This document shows, one piece after another, positions 1 to 6,077 of a stretch of DNA of 7,049 bases (the stretch's first letter is position 1; each line of letters starts with the position of its first letter). The notes beneath the pieces are model-generated. The model saw only the letters and a program-made list of their open reading frames with translations, was not told the DNA's origin and ran no database searches. Made by a program: the position numbers and the translations under genes. The stretch is from Acetofilamentum sp. (lineage in GTDB: Bacteria; Bacteroidota; Bacteroidia; Bacteroidales; JAFGUD01): assembly GCA_020722645.1 (NCBI GenBank), contig DYKL01000188.1, forward strand, positions 1 to 7,049, in the 5' to 3' direction.

Positions 1-58
1 CATTCGAAATCCCTAATATTTTTTAACATGATTATTAACTTTTCAATTCAATTTATCA

Positions 59-109
59 TAAAGCCTTATTTTTGAGTCTAATTCATTTTACTTCAAAAAT
101 AAGGCTTTA
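59..109 (-). terminator. Strong hairpin downstream of lysC, probable (possibly bidirectional) terminator
   Basis: A perfect 17-bp inverted repeat pairs 59-75 with 93-109 across a 17-nt loop. Its core is AAGCCTTATTTTTGA and the exact reverse complement. It begins 30 bases beyond the lysC stop codon, the usual place for a transcript end. Neither strand has a clean run of T directly after the stem, so it is not a canonical intrinsic terminator. The U-rich arm could still support termination or protect the 3' end. The near symmetry means it could also act on transcripts coming from the left of the window. Confidence 0.55.
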
Positions 110-138
110 AAATTTGTTGGCAATCAGACAATAATAAA

Positions 139-1395
139 TTAATTTTCAATTAAATAAAATGCATTCAATTTGTTTTTTTGCTCAAGTTTAATTGTTTTGT
201 CCTTGATTATGTTTTTTATTGTATCATCAGTGTAATGTCTTATTGTTATTAAAGTCAGATTTGTATTATACTTAAAAATAAAAGTTTGTTTCAGATGATT
301 AATAAAACCATCAAAACTGTTTGGGTTATAGTCAAAACACAAGGATAAGTTCAACGCCGTGTTTTGCATCAGGTTTATTTTAATTTTAAAAAGATTCAAA
401 ATAGAAAAAACCTTTTCAAAAATAATTTCATCAATAAAATCAAACTCTTTTGTGCTCAGAGTAACCAAAACCTGATTTATTTTAAATATTGTAATCGGAA
501 CCATTGGTGATATTTTATGAGCAAAGTTGCCAACTGTTGTTCCGGTTGAATTTTTATTAACAAAAGATTTCACTATTAACTTTACATTTTTGTACATTAT
601 TGGTTTGGCTGTTTTGGGGTGAATAACCTGTGCCCCGTAATAAGCAAGCTCGGTTGCTTCTCGAAAAGAAATCTCATTCAATTTTACTACGTTATCTGTA
701 ATTTTCGGGTCTGCATTATAAATACCTTCCACATCTTTCCATAAAACAAGTTCATCTGCTTTTAGTGTGCCGGCAATTATTGAGGCTGTATAATCAGAAC
801 CTTCTCTGCCTAATGTTGTTGTTTGTTTGTCTGAGGTAGAACCAATAAATCCCTGTGTTATGAATACTTTGTTTTTTGAAAAATCCAAAAATTTGTTTAT
901 TGCTGTTTCGGTTTGATTAAAATTTACATTTGCTGCCCTAAAATTGTTGTCTGTAATTATTATTTTTCTTGCATCAATAAGTTCGTTTTTTAAATTGCAG
1001 GAATTTAAAAAACTGCTTAATATTAATGAAGAAATAAGTTCTCCGTAAGATATTATCGCGTCATATTTTTTGTCATAATTTTCAATTGATTCGACTTTTA
1101 TTAAATCATCTGATATCTGCGAAAAAATATTTTCAATTTCAGAAAATATTTGGTTTTCCTTATCAAAAAGTTCAGATACAATTTTTAAATGATAACTTTT
1201 TAAATTATTCAAATCATCTGAAAAATCAATTTTTTTGTAATATTTATTCAAAATGATTTCAAGATTATTTGTTGTTTTTCCCATAGCTGAAACAACAATT
1301 ATCAGATTGTCTTTTTCTGCAATCGTTATTTCCAATGCGTTTTTCAAAGCTTCTGCTGATTTTACGGAAGCTCCTCCGAATTTATAAACTTTCAT
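139..1395 (-). CDS. lysC: Aspartate kinase (monofunctional)
   Basis: This enzyme phosphorylates L-aspartate with ATP to give 4-phospho-aspartate, the committed step toward lysine, threonine, methionine and diaminopimelate; it is cytosolic. The 418-residue protein opens with the kinase signature KFGG (residues 5-8). GREGSDYTAS (196-205) and WKDVEGIYNADPK (219-231) form the nucleotide and substrate site, followed by ATELAYYGAQVIHPKT (247-262). Residues from about 300 to the end form the C-terminal ACT-type regulatory region (for example INLMQN at 340-345 and LITIRHY at 382-388). This is where family members bind feedback inhibitors, but which amino acid acts here cannot be read from sequence. 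No homoserine dehydrogenase domain is fused. The start is supported because KFGG sits four residues in, as is typical. The gene is divergent from fbp, with no pathway partner beside it in the window. Numbering of the paralogue (lysC or another ask) is uncertain; the enzyme family is not. Confidence 0.95.
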   Translation of the reverse strand: MKVYKFGGASVKSAEALKNALEITIAEKDNLIIVVSAMGKTTNNLEIILNKYYKKIDFSDDLNNLKSYHLKIVSELFDKENQIFSEIENIFSQISDDLIKVESIENYDKKYDAIISYGELISSLILSSFLNSCNLKNELIDARKIIITDNNFRAANVNFNQTETAINKFLDFSKNKVFITQGFIGSTSDKQTTTLGREGSDYTASIIAGTLKADELVLWKDVEGIYNADPKITDNVVKLNEISFREATELAYYGAQVIHPKTAKPIMYKNVKLIVKSFVNKNSTGTTVGNFAHKISPMVPITIFKINQVLVTLSTKEFDFIDEIIFEKVFSILNLFKIKINLMQNTALNLSLCFDYNPNSFDGFINHLKQTFIFKYNTNLTLITIRHYTDDTIKNIIKDKTIKLEQKNKLNAFYLIEN

Positions 1396-1464
1396 TTGTT
1401 AAAAGGAAATTATTTTAAAATATATTACTATTGCTAAATCAATCCGGTATAAAAAGTAAAGACG

Positions 1465-1472
1465 CAAAAATA
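1465..1472 (-). promoter_or_regulatory. Candidate -7 element of the lysC promoter
   Basis: On the minus strand this reads TATTTTTG, an exact match to the Bacteroidota -7 consensus TAnnTTTG. It lies about 70 bases before the lysC start, giving a leader of roughly 60 nt. No TTTG is present at the expected -33 position, so only half of the promoter pattern is visible. In DNA this A/T-rich, chance matches are common. Confidence 0.4.
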
Positions 1473-1539
1473 TTAAATAATCCGATATTTGTTAATCTAA
1501 TCATTAAATTTTAAGGGAAAAAAAATATTAAAATCTTTT

Positions 1540-1568
1540 TTTATTTCTAAATATTTAGAATAATTTTG
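1540..1568 (+). promoter_or_regulatory. Candidate fbp promoter
   Basis: TAATTTTG at 1561-1568 matches the TAnnTTTG -7 consensus exactly. At the -33 position there is TTTA (1540-1543), three of four bases of TTTG, with the same 17-base spacing as the atpD promoter. Transcription would start near 1575, leaving a leader of under 20 nt before the ATG at 1592. A perfect palindrome fills most of the spacer (separate entry). Confidence 0.5.
1545..1560. promoter_or_regulatory. 16-bp perfect palindrome in the fbp promoter, candidate operator
   Basis: TTCTAAATATTTAGAA is fully self-complementary. It ends exactly where the candidate -7 element begins, so a protein bound here would cover the RNA polymerase contact region. 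The right half ATTTAGAA recurs at 1574-1581, exactly 21 bases (two helical turns) downstream, around the predicted transcription start. The arrangement fits a repressor operator with an extra half-site. The regulator is unknown, and A/T-rich palindromes do occur by chance. Confidence 0.4.
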
Positions 1569-1591
1569 AAAAAATTTAGAAACTGTAATAT

Positions 1592-2611
1592 ATGTTCAGA
1601 AAAACTGTAGATACGTTAAATGAGTTTATTATCGAAAGACAAGCCGATTTTCCCTATGCAAAAGGTGAATTATCAAGGCTATTAACTCACATTGCCCTTG
1701 CCGCGAAAGTTGTAAATCGTGAAGTAAACAGAGCCGGATTAGTTGATATTCTGGGAGCTACCGGCGATGTCAATGTTCAGGGAGAGAACGTTCAAAAATT
1801 GGACGATTTTGCCAATGCCAAATTTGCCCTTGCTCTTAAAGGCAGTTCTGAATGTTGCGGAATTGTTACCGAAGAAAGTGATGAAATTATCAAATTTGAC
1901 ACTGATATGGCAAAAGACGGTAAATATATAGTTTGTATTGACCCTCTTGACGGTTCTTCAAATATTGATGTTAATGTTTCTATAGGAACAATTTTTTCAA
2001 TTTATCGTAGAATTTCAAAACGCGGACATATAGCACAAATTGAAGATTTTTTGCAGGAAGGTACAAAACAGGTTGCTGCCGGTTATATAATTTATGGCTC
2101 TTCAACAATGATGGTTTATACAACCGGAAGAGGAATTAATGGCTTTACATTAGACCCCTCAATCGGAGAATTCTGTTTGTCTCATCGAAACATTCAGATT
2201 CCTTTGAACGGATATATAATATCAGTTAATGAAGGTAATTACAAACAGTTTTGTCCGGGAGTCAGAAAATACATCGATTATTGTAAAGAAATTGACGAAG
2301 AAACAAATAGACCCTACACTGCAAGATATATTGGTTCTTTGGTTGCTGATTTCCACAGAAATCTTCTTAAAGGAGGTATTTTTATGTATCCTCCTACTAA
2401 AAAACATACTCAGGGAAAACTTAGAATAGTTTATGAAGCTAATCCTGTTGCTTTTTTAGTTGAACAAGCCGGCGGAGTCGCTGTTGATCACGATGGCAGA
2501 AGAATATTAGATATTAAACCTGACGATTTACATCAAAGAGTTCCTCTTTATATCGGTTCAAGAAATATGGTAGAGACATTATTGGAATTTCTGGAAAAAA
2601 ATGAAGAATAA
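1592..2611 (+). CDS. fbp: Class I fructose-1,6-bisphosphatase
   Basis: This enzyme hydrolyses fructose 1,6-bisphosphate to fructose 6-phosphate plus phosphate, the irreversible step of gluconeogenesis, in the cytosol with Mg2+. At 339 residues it matches the family (about 330-340) and aligns by eye along its whole length with E. coli Fbp. Visible landmarks are GLVDILGATGDVNVQGE (49-65), the metal-binding EES (94-96), DPLDGSSNID (117-126, metal and phosphate site), and SVNEGN (211-216). RYIGSLVADFHR (245-256) and GGIFMYPP (261-268) form the substrate site. YEANP (281-285) supplies another metal-ligand glutamate. The N-terminal region containing GELSRLL (25-31) corresponds to the AMP-inhibition region of the family. 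The start has no Shine-Dalgarno sequence, as is usual for this phylum. Only 64 bases separate its stop from atpD, with no terminator between, so some read-through into atpDC is plausible. Confidence 0.97.
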   Translation: MFRKTVDTLNEFIIERQADFPYAKGELSRLLTHIALAAKVVNREVNRAGLVDILGATGDVNVQGENVQKLDDFANAKFALALKGSSECCGIVTEESDEIIKFDTDMAKDGKYIVCIDPLDGSSNIDVNVSIGTIFSIYRRISKRGHIAQIEDFLQEGTKQVAAGYIIYGSSTMMVYTTGRGINGFTLDPSIGEFCLSHRNIQIPLNGYIISVNEGNYKQFCPGVRKYIDYCKEIDEETNRPYTARYIGSLVADFHRNLLKGGIFMYPPTKKHTQGKLRIVYEANPVAFLVEQAGGVAVDHDGRRILDIKPDDLHQRVPLYIGSRNMVETLLEFLEKNEE

Positions 2612-2621
2612 TTTTCCTTTA

Positions 2622-2650
2622 TTTGTTCAACTTTAATTTTTTTATATTTG
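2622..2650 (+). promoter_or_regulatory. atpD promoter, near-ideal Bacteroidota type
   Basis: TTTG (2622-2625) is followed 17 bases later by TATATTTG (2643-2650), matching the -33 TTTG and -7 TAnnTTTG elements known for Bacteroides and Flavobacterium. The expected start site is near 2657, leaving about 18 nt of A/T-rich leader before the ATG at 2676. It begins 10 bases after the fbp stop codon. This makes atpDC independently transcribed even if fbp reads through. It is the clearest promoter in the window. Confidence 0.75.
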
Positions 2651-2675
2651 CAAATAAATTAAAACATTCCTAACA

Positions 2676-4178
2676 ATGATAACCGGTAAAATAGTACAAA
2701 TAATTGGTCCTGTGGTTGATGTTAGTTTTGATAACGTACAGGATTTGCCTAAAATTTATGATGCTTTGGAAATTCAAAGAATTAATGGTGAAAAATTGAT
2801 TATTGAGGTTCAACAGCACATTGGTGAAGAAACAGTAAGAGCTGTTTCTATGGACTCTACTGATGGTCTGCAAAGAGGTATGCAGGTTTTATCTTTGGGA
2901 AAGCCTATTTCTGTGCCTGTAGGATCGCAAATCAGAGGTAGATTAATGAATGTTATCGGTAATGCTATTGATGGAATAAATCAATTGCAAAGAACAAGAG
3001 AATATCCTATCCACACCGAAGCCCCAAAATACGAAGATTTATCAACTGAATCTGAAATTTTGTTTACCGGTATTAAAGTTATTGACCTTATCGAACCTTA
3101 TCTGAAAGGTGGTAAAATTGGTTTGTTTGGTGGTGCCGGAGTAGGGAAGACAGTTTTGATTATGGAATTGATTAACAACATTGCGAAAAAATATGCAGGT
3201 ATGTCTGTTTTTGGTGGTGTTGGTGAACGAACTCGTGAAGGAAACGATTTGTTAAGAGAAATGCTCGAATCAAAAGTTCTTAGATATGGCGATGAATTTC
3301 TTAAATCAATGGAAAGCGGAGACTGGGATTTATCAAAAGTCGATTTAAAAGAAGTTATACAGTCTAATATTTCGATGGTTTTCGGACAAATGAATGAACC
3401 TCCCGGAGCACGTGCAAGAGTTGCGCTTTCAGCTCTTGCTGTTGCAGAATATTTCCGTGATGGTGATCAGGGTGAAGGTAATGACATTCTTTTATTTATT
3501 GATAATATTTTCCGTTTTACTCAGGCTGGCTCTGAGGTTTCTGCTTTGTTGGGACGTATGCCTTCGGCTGTTGGATATCAACCAACTTTGTCTTCCGAAA
3601 TGGGTGAACTTCAAGAAAGAATCACTTCTACAAAAAATGGTTCTATTACTTCAGTTCAGGCAATTTATGTTCCCGCAGACGATTTGACAGACCCGGCACC
3701 TGCAACTACTTTTGCCCACTTAGATGCAACAACCGTACTTAGCAGAAAAATATCCGAATTAGGTATTTACCCCGCTGTTGACCCGTTAGATTCTACTTCA
3801 AGAATATTAACACCAGAAATTGTCGGTGATGAACATTACAATTGTGCCCAAAACGTTAAACAAATATTGCAGAGATACAAAGAATTACAGGATATCATTG
3901 CAATATTAGGTATGGAAGAACTTTCGGAAGAAGATAAACTTGTTGTTCACAGAGCAAGACGTGTTCAAAAATTTTTGTCTCAGCCTTTTCATGTTGCGGA
4001 AGCTTTTACCGGAAGAGCCGGTGTCTTAGTTTCAATTGAAGATACAATCAAAGGTTTTAATATGATTTTGGAAGGAGAACTTGATAGATATCCCGAAGAT
4101 GCTTTTTATCTTGTCGGAACAATACAGGAAGCTATTGAAAAAGGTGACAAAATGATGAAAGATGCCGAAACTAAATAA
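2676..4178 (+). CDS. atpD: F1Fo ATP synthase subunit beta
   Basis: This is the catalytic subunit of the F1 head, making ATP from ADP and phosphate at the cytoplasmic face of the inner membrane. The 500-residue protein has the P-loop GGAGVGKT (152-159), GERTREG with the catalytic glutamate (183-189), and GQMNEPPGARARVALS (237-252). Walker B is ILLFID (271-276), followed by RFTQAGSEVSALLGRMPSAV (280-299). VPADDLTDPAPATTFAHLD (332-350) is also present, and the DELSEED loop reads EELSEED (414-420). Between REGND and GQMNEPPG there are 45 residues against 18 in E. coli. This extra stretch of about 27 residues (rich in charged residues, around GDEFLKSMESGDWDLSKVD) explains the length; I recall it as typical of Bacteroidota. 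atpC follows after 51 bases in the same direction. The other atp subunits are not in the window. Confidence 0.98.
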   Translation: MITGKIVQIIGPVVDVSFDNVQDLPKIYDALEIQRINGEKLIIEVQQHIGEETVRAVSMDSTDGLQRGMQVLSLGKPISVPVGSQIRGRLMNVIGNAIDGINQLQRTREYPIHTEAPKYEDLSTESEILFTGIKVIDLIEPYLKGGKIGLFGGAGVGKTVLIMELINNIAKKYAGMSVFGGVGERTREGNDLLREMLESKVLRYGDEFLKSMESGDWDLSKVDLKEVIQSNISMVFGQMNEPPGARARVALSALAVAEYFRDGDQGEGNDILLFIDNIFRFTQAGSEVSALLGRMPSAVGYQPTLSSEMGELQERITSTKNGSITSVQAIYVPADDLTDPAPATTFAHLDATTVLSRKISELGIYPAVDPLDSTSRILTPEIVGDEHYNCAQNVKQILQRYKELQDIIAILGMEELSEEDKLVVHRARRVQKFLSQPFHVAEAFTGRAGVLVSIEDTIKGFNMILEGELDRYPEDAFYLVGTIQEAIEKGDKMMKDAETK

Positions 4179-4229
4179 ATTTGATTGTCTGTTTACGAAG
4201 ATTAAAATTCTAAAAATTCAACACAAATT

Positions 4230-4469
4230 ATGCAAATTGATATAGTTGCTCCAAATAAAGTTTTATATTCAGGCGAAGCTTATTTGATTCAAGTTCCGGG
4301 GGTTTTGGGGTGTTTTGAAATATTACACAACCACGCTGCTATTTTATCTTCCCTCGAAAGCGGTCGCATCAAAGTTATTACTCATTCGGGTGAAGAACAT
4401 TTTTTTTATATTAAAAACGGATTTGTAGAATGTAAAAACAATAAAATAAATGTAATTGTAAATACTTAA
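4230..4469 (+). CDS. atpC: F1Fo ATP synthase subunit epsilon, short form
   Basis: Epsilon is part of the central stalk that links the rotating c-ring and gamma to the beta subunits. The 79-residue protein matches only the N-terminal beta-sandwich domain: MQIDIVAPNKVLYSGEA at the start, VPGVLGCFEILHNHAAILSS (22-41), then ESGRIKV and a strand with GFVECKNNKINVIV. It ends where the C-terminal two-helix domain would begin. E. coli epsilon is about 139 residues, and its C-terminal helices inhibit ATP hydrolysis, so that form of self-inhibition should be absent. Short epsilon subunits are known in the Bacteroidota/Chlorobi group. The stop codon lies in otherwise unremarkable sequence, and I see no helical domain resuming in another frame afterward. 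This points to a natural short form rather than a frameshift. It is co-oriented with atpD, 51 bases away, so a two-gene operon is likely. Confidence 0.93.
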   Translation: MQIDIVAPNKVLYSGEAYLIQVPGVLGCFEILHNHAAILSSLESGRIKVITHSGEEHFFYIKNGFVECKNNKINVIVNT

Positions 4470-4551
4470 AAAAATTTGCCATGAAAAAGGGCTTTTGTTT
4501 TTAATAAAGTTACATTTTGTTTCAGAAATTATTAATTTATAAAAAATATCA

Positions 4552-5826
4552 ATGAAAAAGATTTTACTTCTTATTCTTACCGTTTTATCGGTTTCTGCAT
4601 ATTCTCATAATATTAATTTTGATGATTATTTTATCGGAAAAACTTTAAGATTAGACTATATTCAAGCAGGTAACAGTGAAAATAACATAATTTATTTTGA
4701 AAAAATCAAGCAAGAGCCTTTTTGGGGCGGCTCTCATAAAAATCTTATTGATACTTTCAATTATGGAGAGTACAGAGTTATGATGTATCACAAAGAAACC
4801 GGTAAATTGATATATTCTCGTGGTTACGCTACTTTGTTTCAAGAGTGGCAAGCCACACCGGAAGCAATGGTTGTTAATAGAAGTTTCTACGAAAGCGTTG
4901 TTATGCCTTTCCCTAAAAGTACCTGTTTTGTCACAATTGAAAGAAGAGATGAAAAAAATAATTTTGTTGAAATTTTTCGTTATGAAGTAAAACCTAATGA
5001 TATTTTTATAGAAAAAGATTTAAAATATAATTTTAAAACATACAAATTAGTTGATAACGGCGATCCGGCAATCAAAGTTGATATTGTATTTCTTGCCGAG
5101 GGATACCAACAAAACGAAATGGAAAAATTTCAACAAGATGTTAAAAGGCTTACTGACAGTCTTTTTCAGTACGAACCTTTTAAATCTCACAAAAATGATT
5201 TTAATATTCATTTAGTTGAATCATTCTCAAAAGACAAAGGTACTGATGTTCCGGGGAAAAATGTCTGGAAAAACACAATATTTAATTCAAATTTTTATAC
5301 TTTCGGAACCGAACGTTATCTGACAACAAAAGATTTTCAGACTGTCAGAGATGTTGCTGCATTGGCACCTTACGACCAGATTTATATACTTGTGAATACA
5401 CCTATGTACGGAGGTGGCGGAATTTACAATTATTATAATCTTTGCGTTTCTGACCATCCTGCCGCACCAATGGTGCTTGTCCATGAATTCGGACACGGAT
5501 TCGGAGGTCTGGCAGACGAATACTGGACTTCTGATGTCGCTGTTGAAGAATATTACTCAACCGATATAGAACCGGCAGACCCAAATATTACAACACTTGT
5601 GAACTTTTCATCAAAATGGGCTGATATGGTCGATAAAAATACGCCTGTTCCAACTCCTGCTACAGAAAAATATATCAATACTATTGGCGTTTTTGAAGGT
5701 GGAGGGTACATCGAGAAAGGTGTTTACAGACCACAGCAAAATTGTATTATGCGTTCGTTAGAATACCCTTTTTGCAAAGTTTGTCAAAGAGCTTTGGAAA
5801 AAATGATATTATTTTATTCGGAATGA
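4552..5826 (+). CDS. Secreted M64-family zinc metallopeptidase (IgA-peptidase-like)
   Basis: The 424-residue protein starts with a signal peptide: MKK, a hydrophobic run (ILLLILTVLSVSA), and likely cleavage near residues 16-18. There is no lipobox cysteine. Residues from about 20 to 150 resemble the beta-rich N-terminal domain of Bacteroidota M64 proteins. The catalytic domain follows, from VDIVFLAEGY (176-185). The zinc site is HEFGH (311-315) with catalytic Glu312; ADEY (321-324) follows, its acidic residues being candidates for a further ligand. NCIM (397-400) and FCKVCQ (407-412) supply three cysteines near the C-terminus. The family is named for a Clostridium ramosum enzyme that cuts IgA, but most Bacteroidota members have unknown substrates, so IgA cleavage is not implied. 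No type IX secretion tail is evident, so a periplasmic or simply exported location is likely. The 82 bases before it contain only an imperfect promoter (TACATTTTG at 4511-4519). It could be read from its own promoter or from atpDC. Confidence 0.88.
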   Translation: MKKILLLILTVLSVSAYSHNINFDDYFIGKTLRLDYIQAGNSENNIIYFEKIKQEPFWGGSHKNLIDTFNYGEYRVMMYHKETGKLIYSRGYATLFQEWQATPEAMVVNRSFYESVVMPFPKSTCFVTIERRDEKNNFVEIFRYEVKPNDIFIEKDLKYNFKTYKLVDNGDPAIKVDIVFLAEGYQQNEMEKFQQDVKRLTDSLFQYEPFKSHKNDFNIHLVESFSKDKGTDVPGKNVWKNTIFNSNFYTFGTERYLTTKDFQTVRDVAALAPYDQIYILVNTPMYGGGGIYNYYNLCVSDHPAAPMVLVHEFGHGFGGLADEYWTSDVAVEEYYSTDIEPADPNITTLVNFSSKWADMVDKNTPVPTPATEKYINTIGVFEGGGYIEKGVYRPQQNCIMRSLEYPFCKVCQRALEKMILFYSE

Positions 5827-5842
5827 TTTTTGTTAATAATTA

Positions 5843-5970
5843 CCTTAAATCCGTAAGTCTATACTTATATATCTGAAATTCAGCCATGTGAAAACACCTG
5901 ACTGGTGCAAACTACATGTTGCAGGTGTTTTCACCTGCAACCACTTACGAAAAGACTTGCGGATTTAAGG
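5843..5970. mobile_element. 128-bp MITE-like element with terminal inverted repeats
   Basis: The ends are CCTTAAATCCGTAAGTCT (5843-5860) and its inverted partner (5953-5970), matching at 17 of 18 positions; the single difference leaves a G-T wobble. A 5-bp direct repeat AATTA lies immediately outside (5838-5842 and 5971-5975), which looks like a target-site duplication. Because the flanks are A/T-rich, that match alone is modest evidence. The interior has no open reading frame of note but is highly structured: GTGAAAACACCTG (5888-5900) is the exact reverse complement of 5922-5934. The element starts 17 bases after the peptidase stop codon and would fold into a long hairpin in RNA, so it may also serve as its transcript end. 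No transposase is present; any mobilisation would be in trans. The parent IS family is not identified. Confidence 0.6.
5918..5941. repeat. Nested hairpin inside the MITE-like element
   Basis: GTTGCAGGTG (5918-5927) pairs perfectly with CACCTGCAAC (5932-5941) across a TTTT loop. The 5922-5934 part can instead pair with 5888-5900, so the element has two mutually exclusive folds of similar stem length. It is the most G+C-rich stretch in the intergenic region. Confidence 0.7.
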
Positions 5971-5983
5971 AATTATTCAATTT

Positions 5984-5991
5984 TATTTTTG
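5984..5991 (+). promoter_or_regulatory. Candidate -7 element for the SiaC-like gene
   Basis: TATTTTTG matches TAnnTTTG exactly, 14 bases beyond the right end of the MITE-like element. The expected -33 position falls inside the element's terminal repeat, where TTTA (5964-5967) gives three of four consensus bases. The leader would be about 80 nt. A competing imperfect match, TTACTTTG at 6001-6008, is closer to the gene, so the choice is uncertain. Confidence 0.3.
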
Positions 5992-6077
5992 AAATTTTGA
6001 TTACTTTGCAGTATTTAAAAAATGTGTTTTTAAAGAAAATATGCTAAATTTAGACAAAATAAAGATACTCATTATAA

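Noticed and set aside
1..3. CAT at the extreme left edge, a possible minus-strand ATG of a gene running out of the window.
   Set aside because: Only three bases of the supposed gene are present, and the sequence ahead of it shows no recognisable promoter.
1396..1591. Possible lysine or other riboswitch in the leader of lysC.
   Set aside because: The leader from the candidate promoter is only about 60 nt, A/T-rich, and lacks the multi-helix architecture of known aptamers.
1743..1931. Open frame of 62 codons inside fbp.
   Set aside because: It is a shadow frame within a fully conserved FBPase gene, with no family resemblance of its own.
2645..2656. 12-bp palindrome TATTTGCAAATA over the atpD -7 element.
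   Set aside because: It arises largely from the promoter consensus TTTG followed by CAAA, so it is weak evidence for an operator.
3394..3687. Open frame of 97 codons inside atpD.
   Set aside because: The underlying reading frame encodes conserved AtpD motifs (GQMNEPPG to VPADDLTD); the alternative is an artefact of codon composition.
4478..4500. GCC...GGC followed by TTTTGTTTTT after atpC, a possible terminator.
   Set aside because: The stem is only 3 bp, and the alternative AAAAG/CTTTT pairing leaves a 2-nt loop; both are too weak to call.
4481..4504. Seven-codon reading frame starting MKKG between atpC and the peptidase gene.
   Set aside because: It is too short, and there are no regulatory codons or attenuator fold to suggest a leader peptide.
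5287..5584. Two overlapping minus-strand frames antisense to the peptidase gene.
   Set aside because: They lie opposite the zinc-site coding sequence and resemble nothing; the plus frame explains the region.
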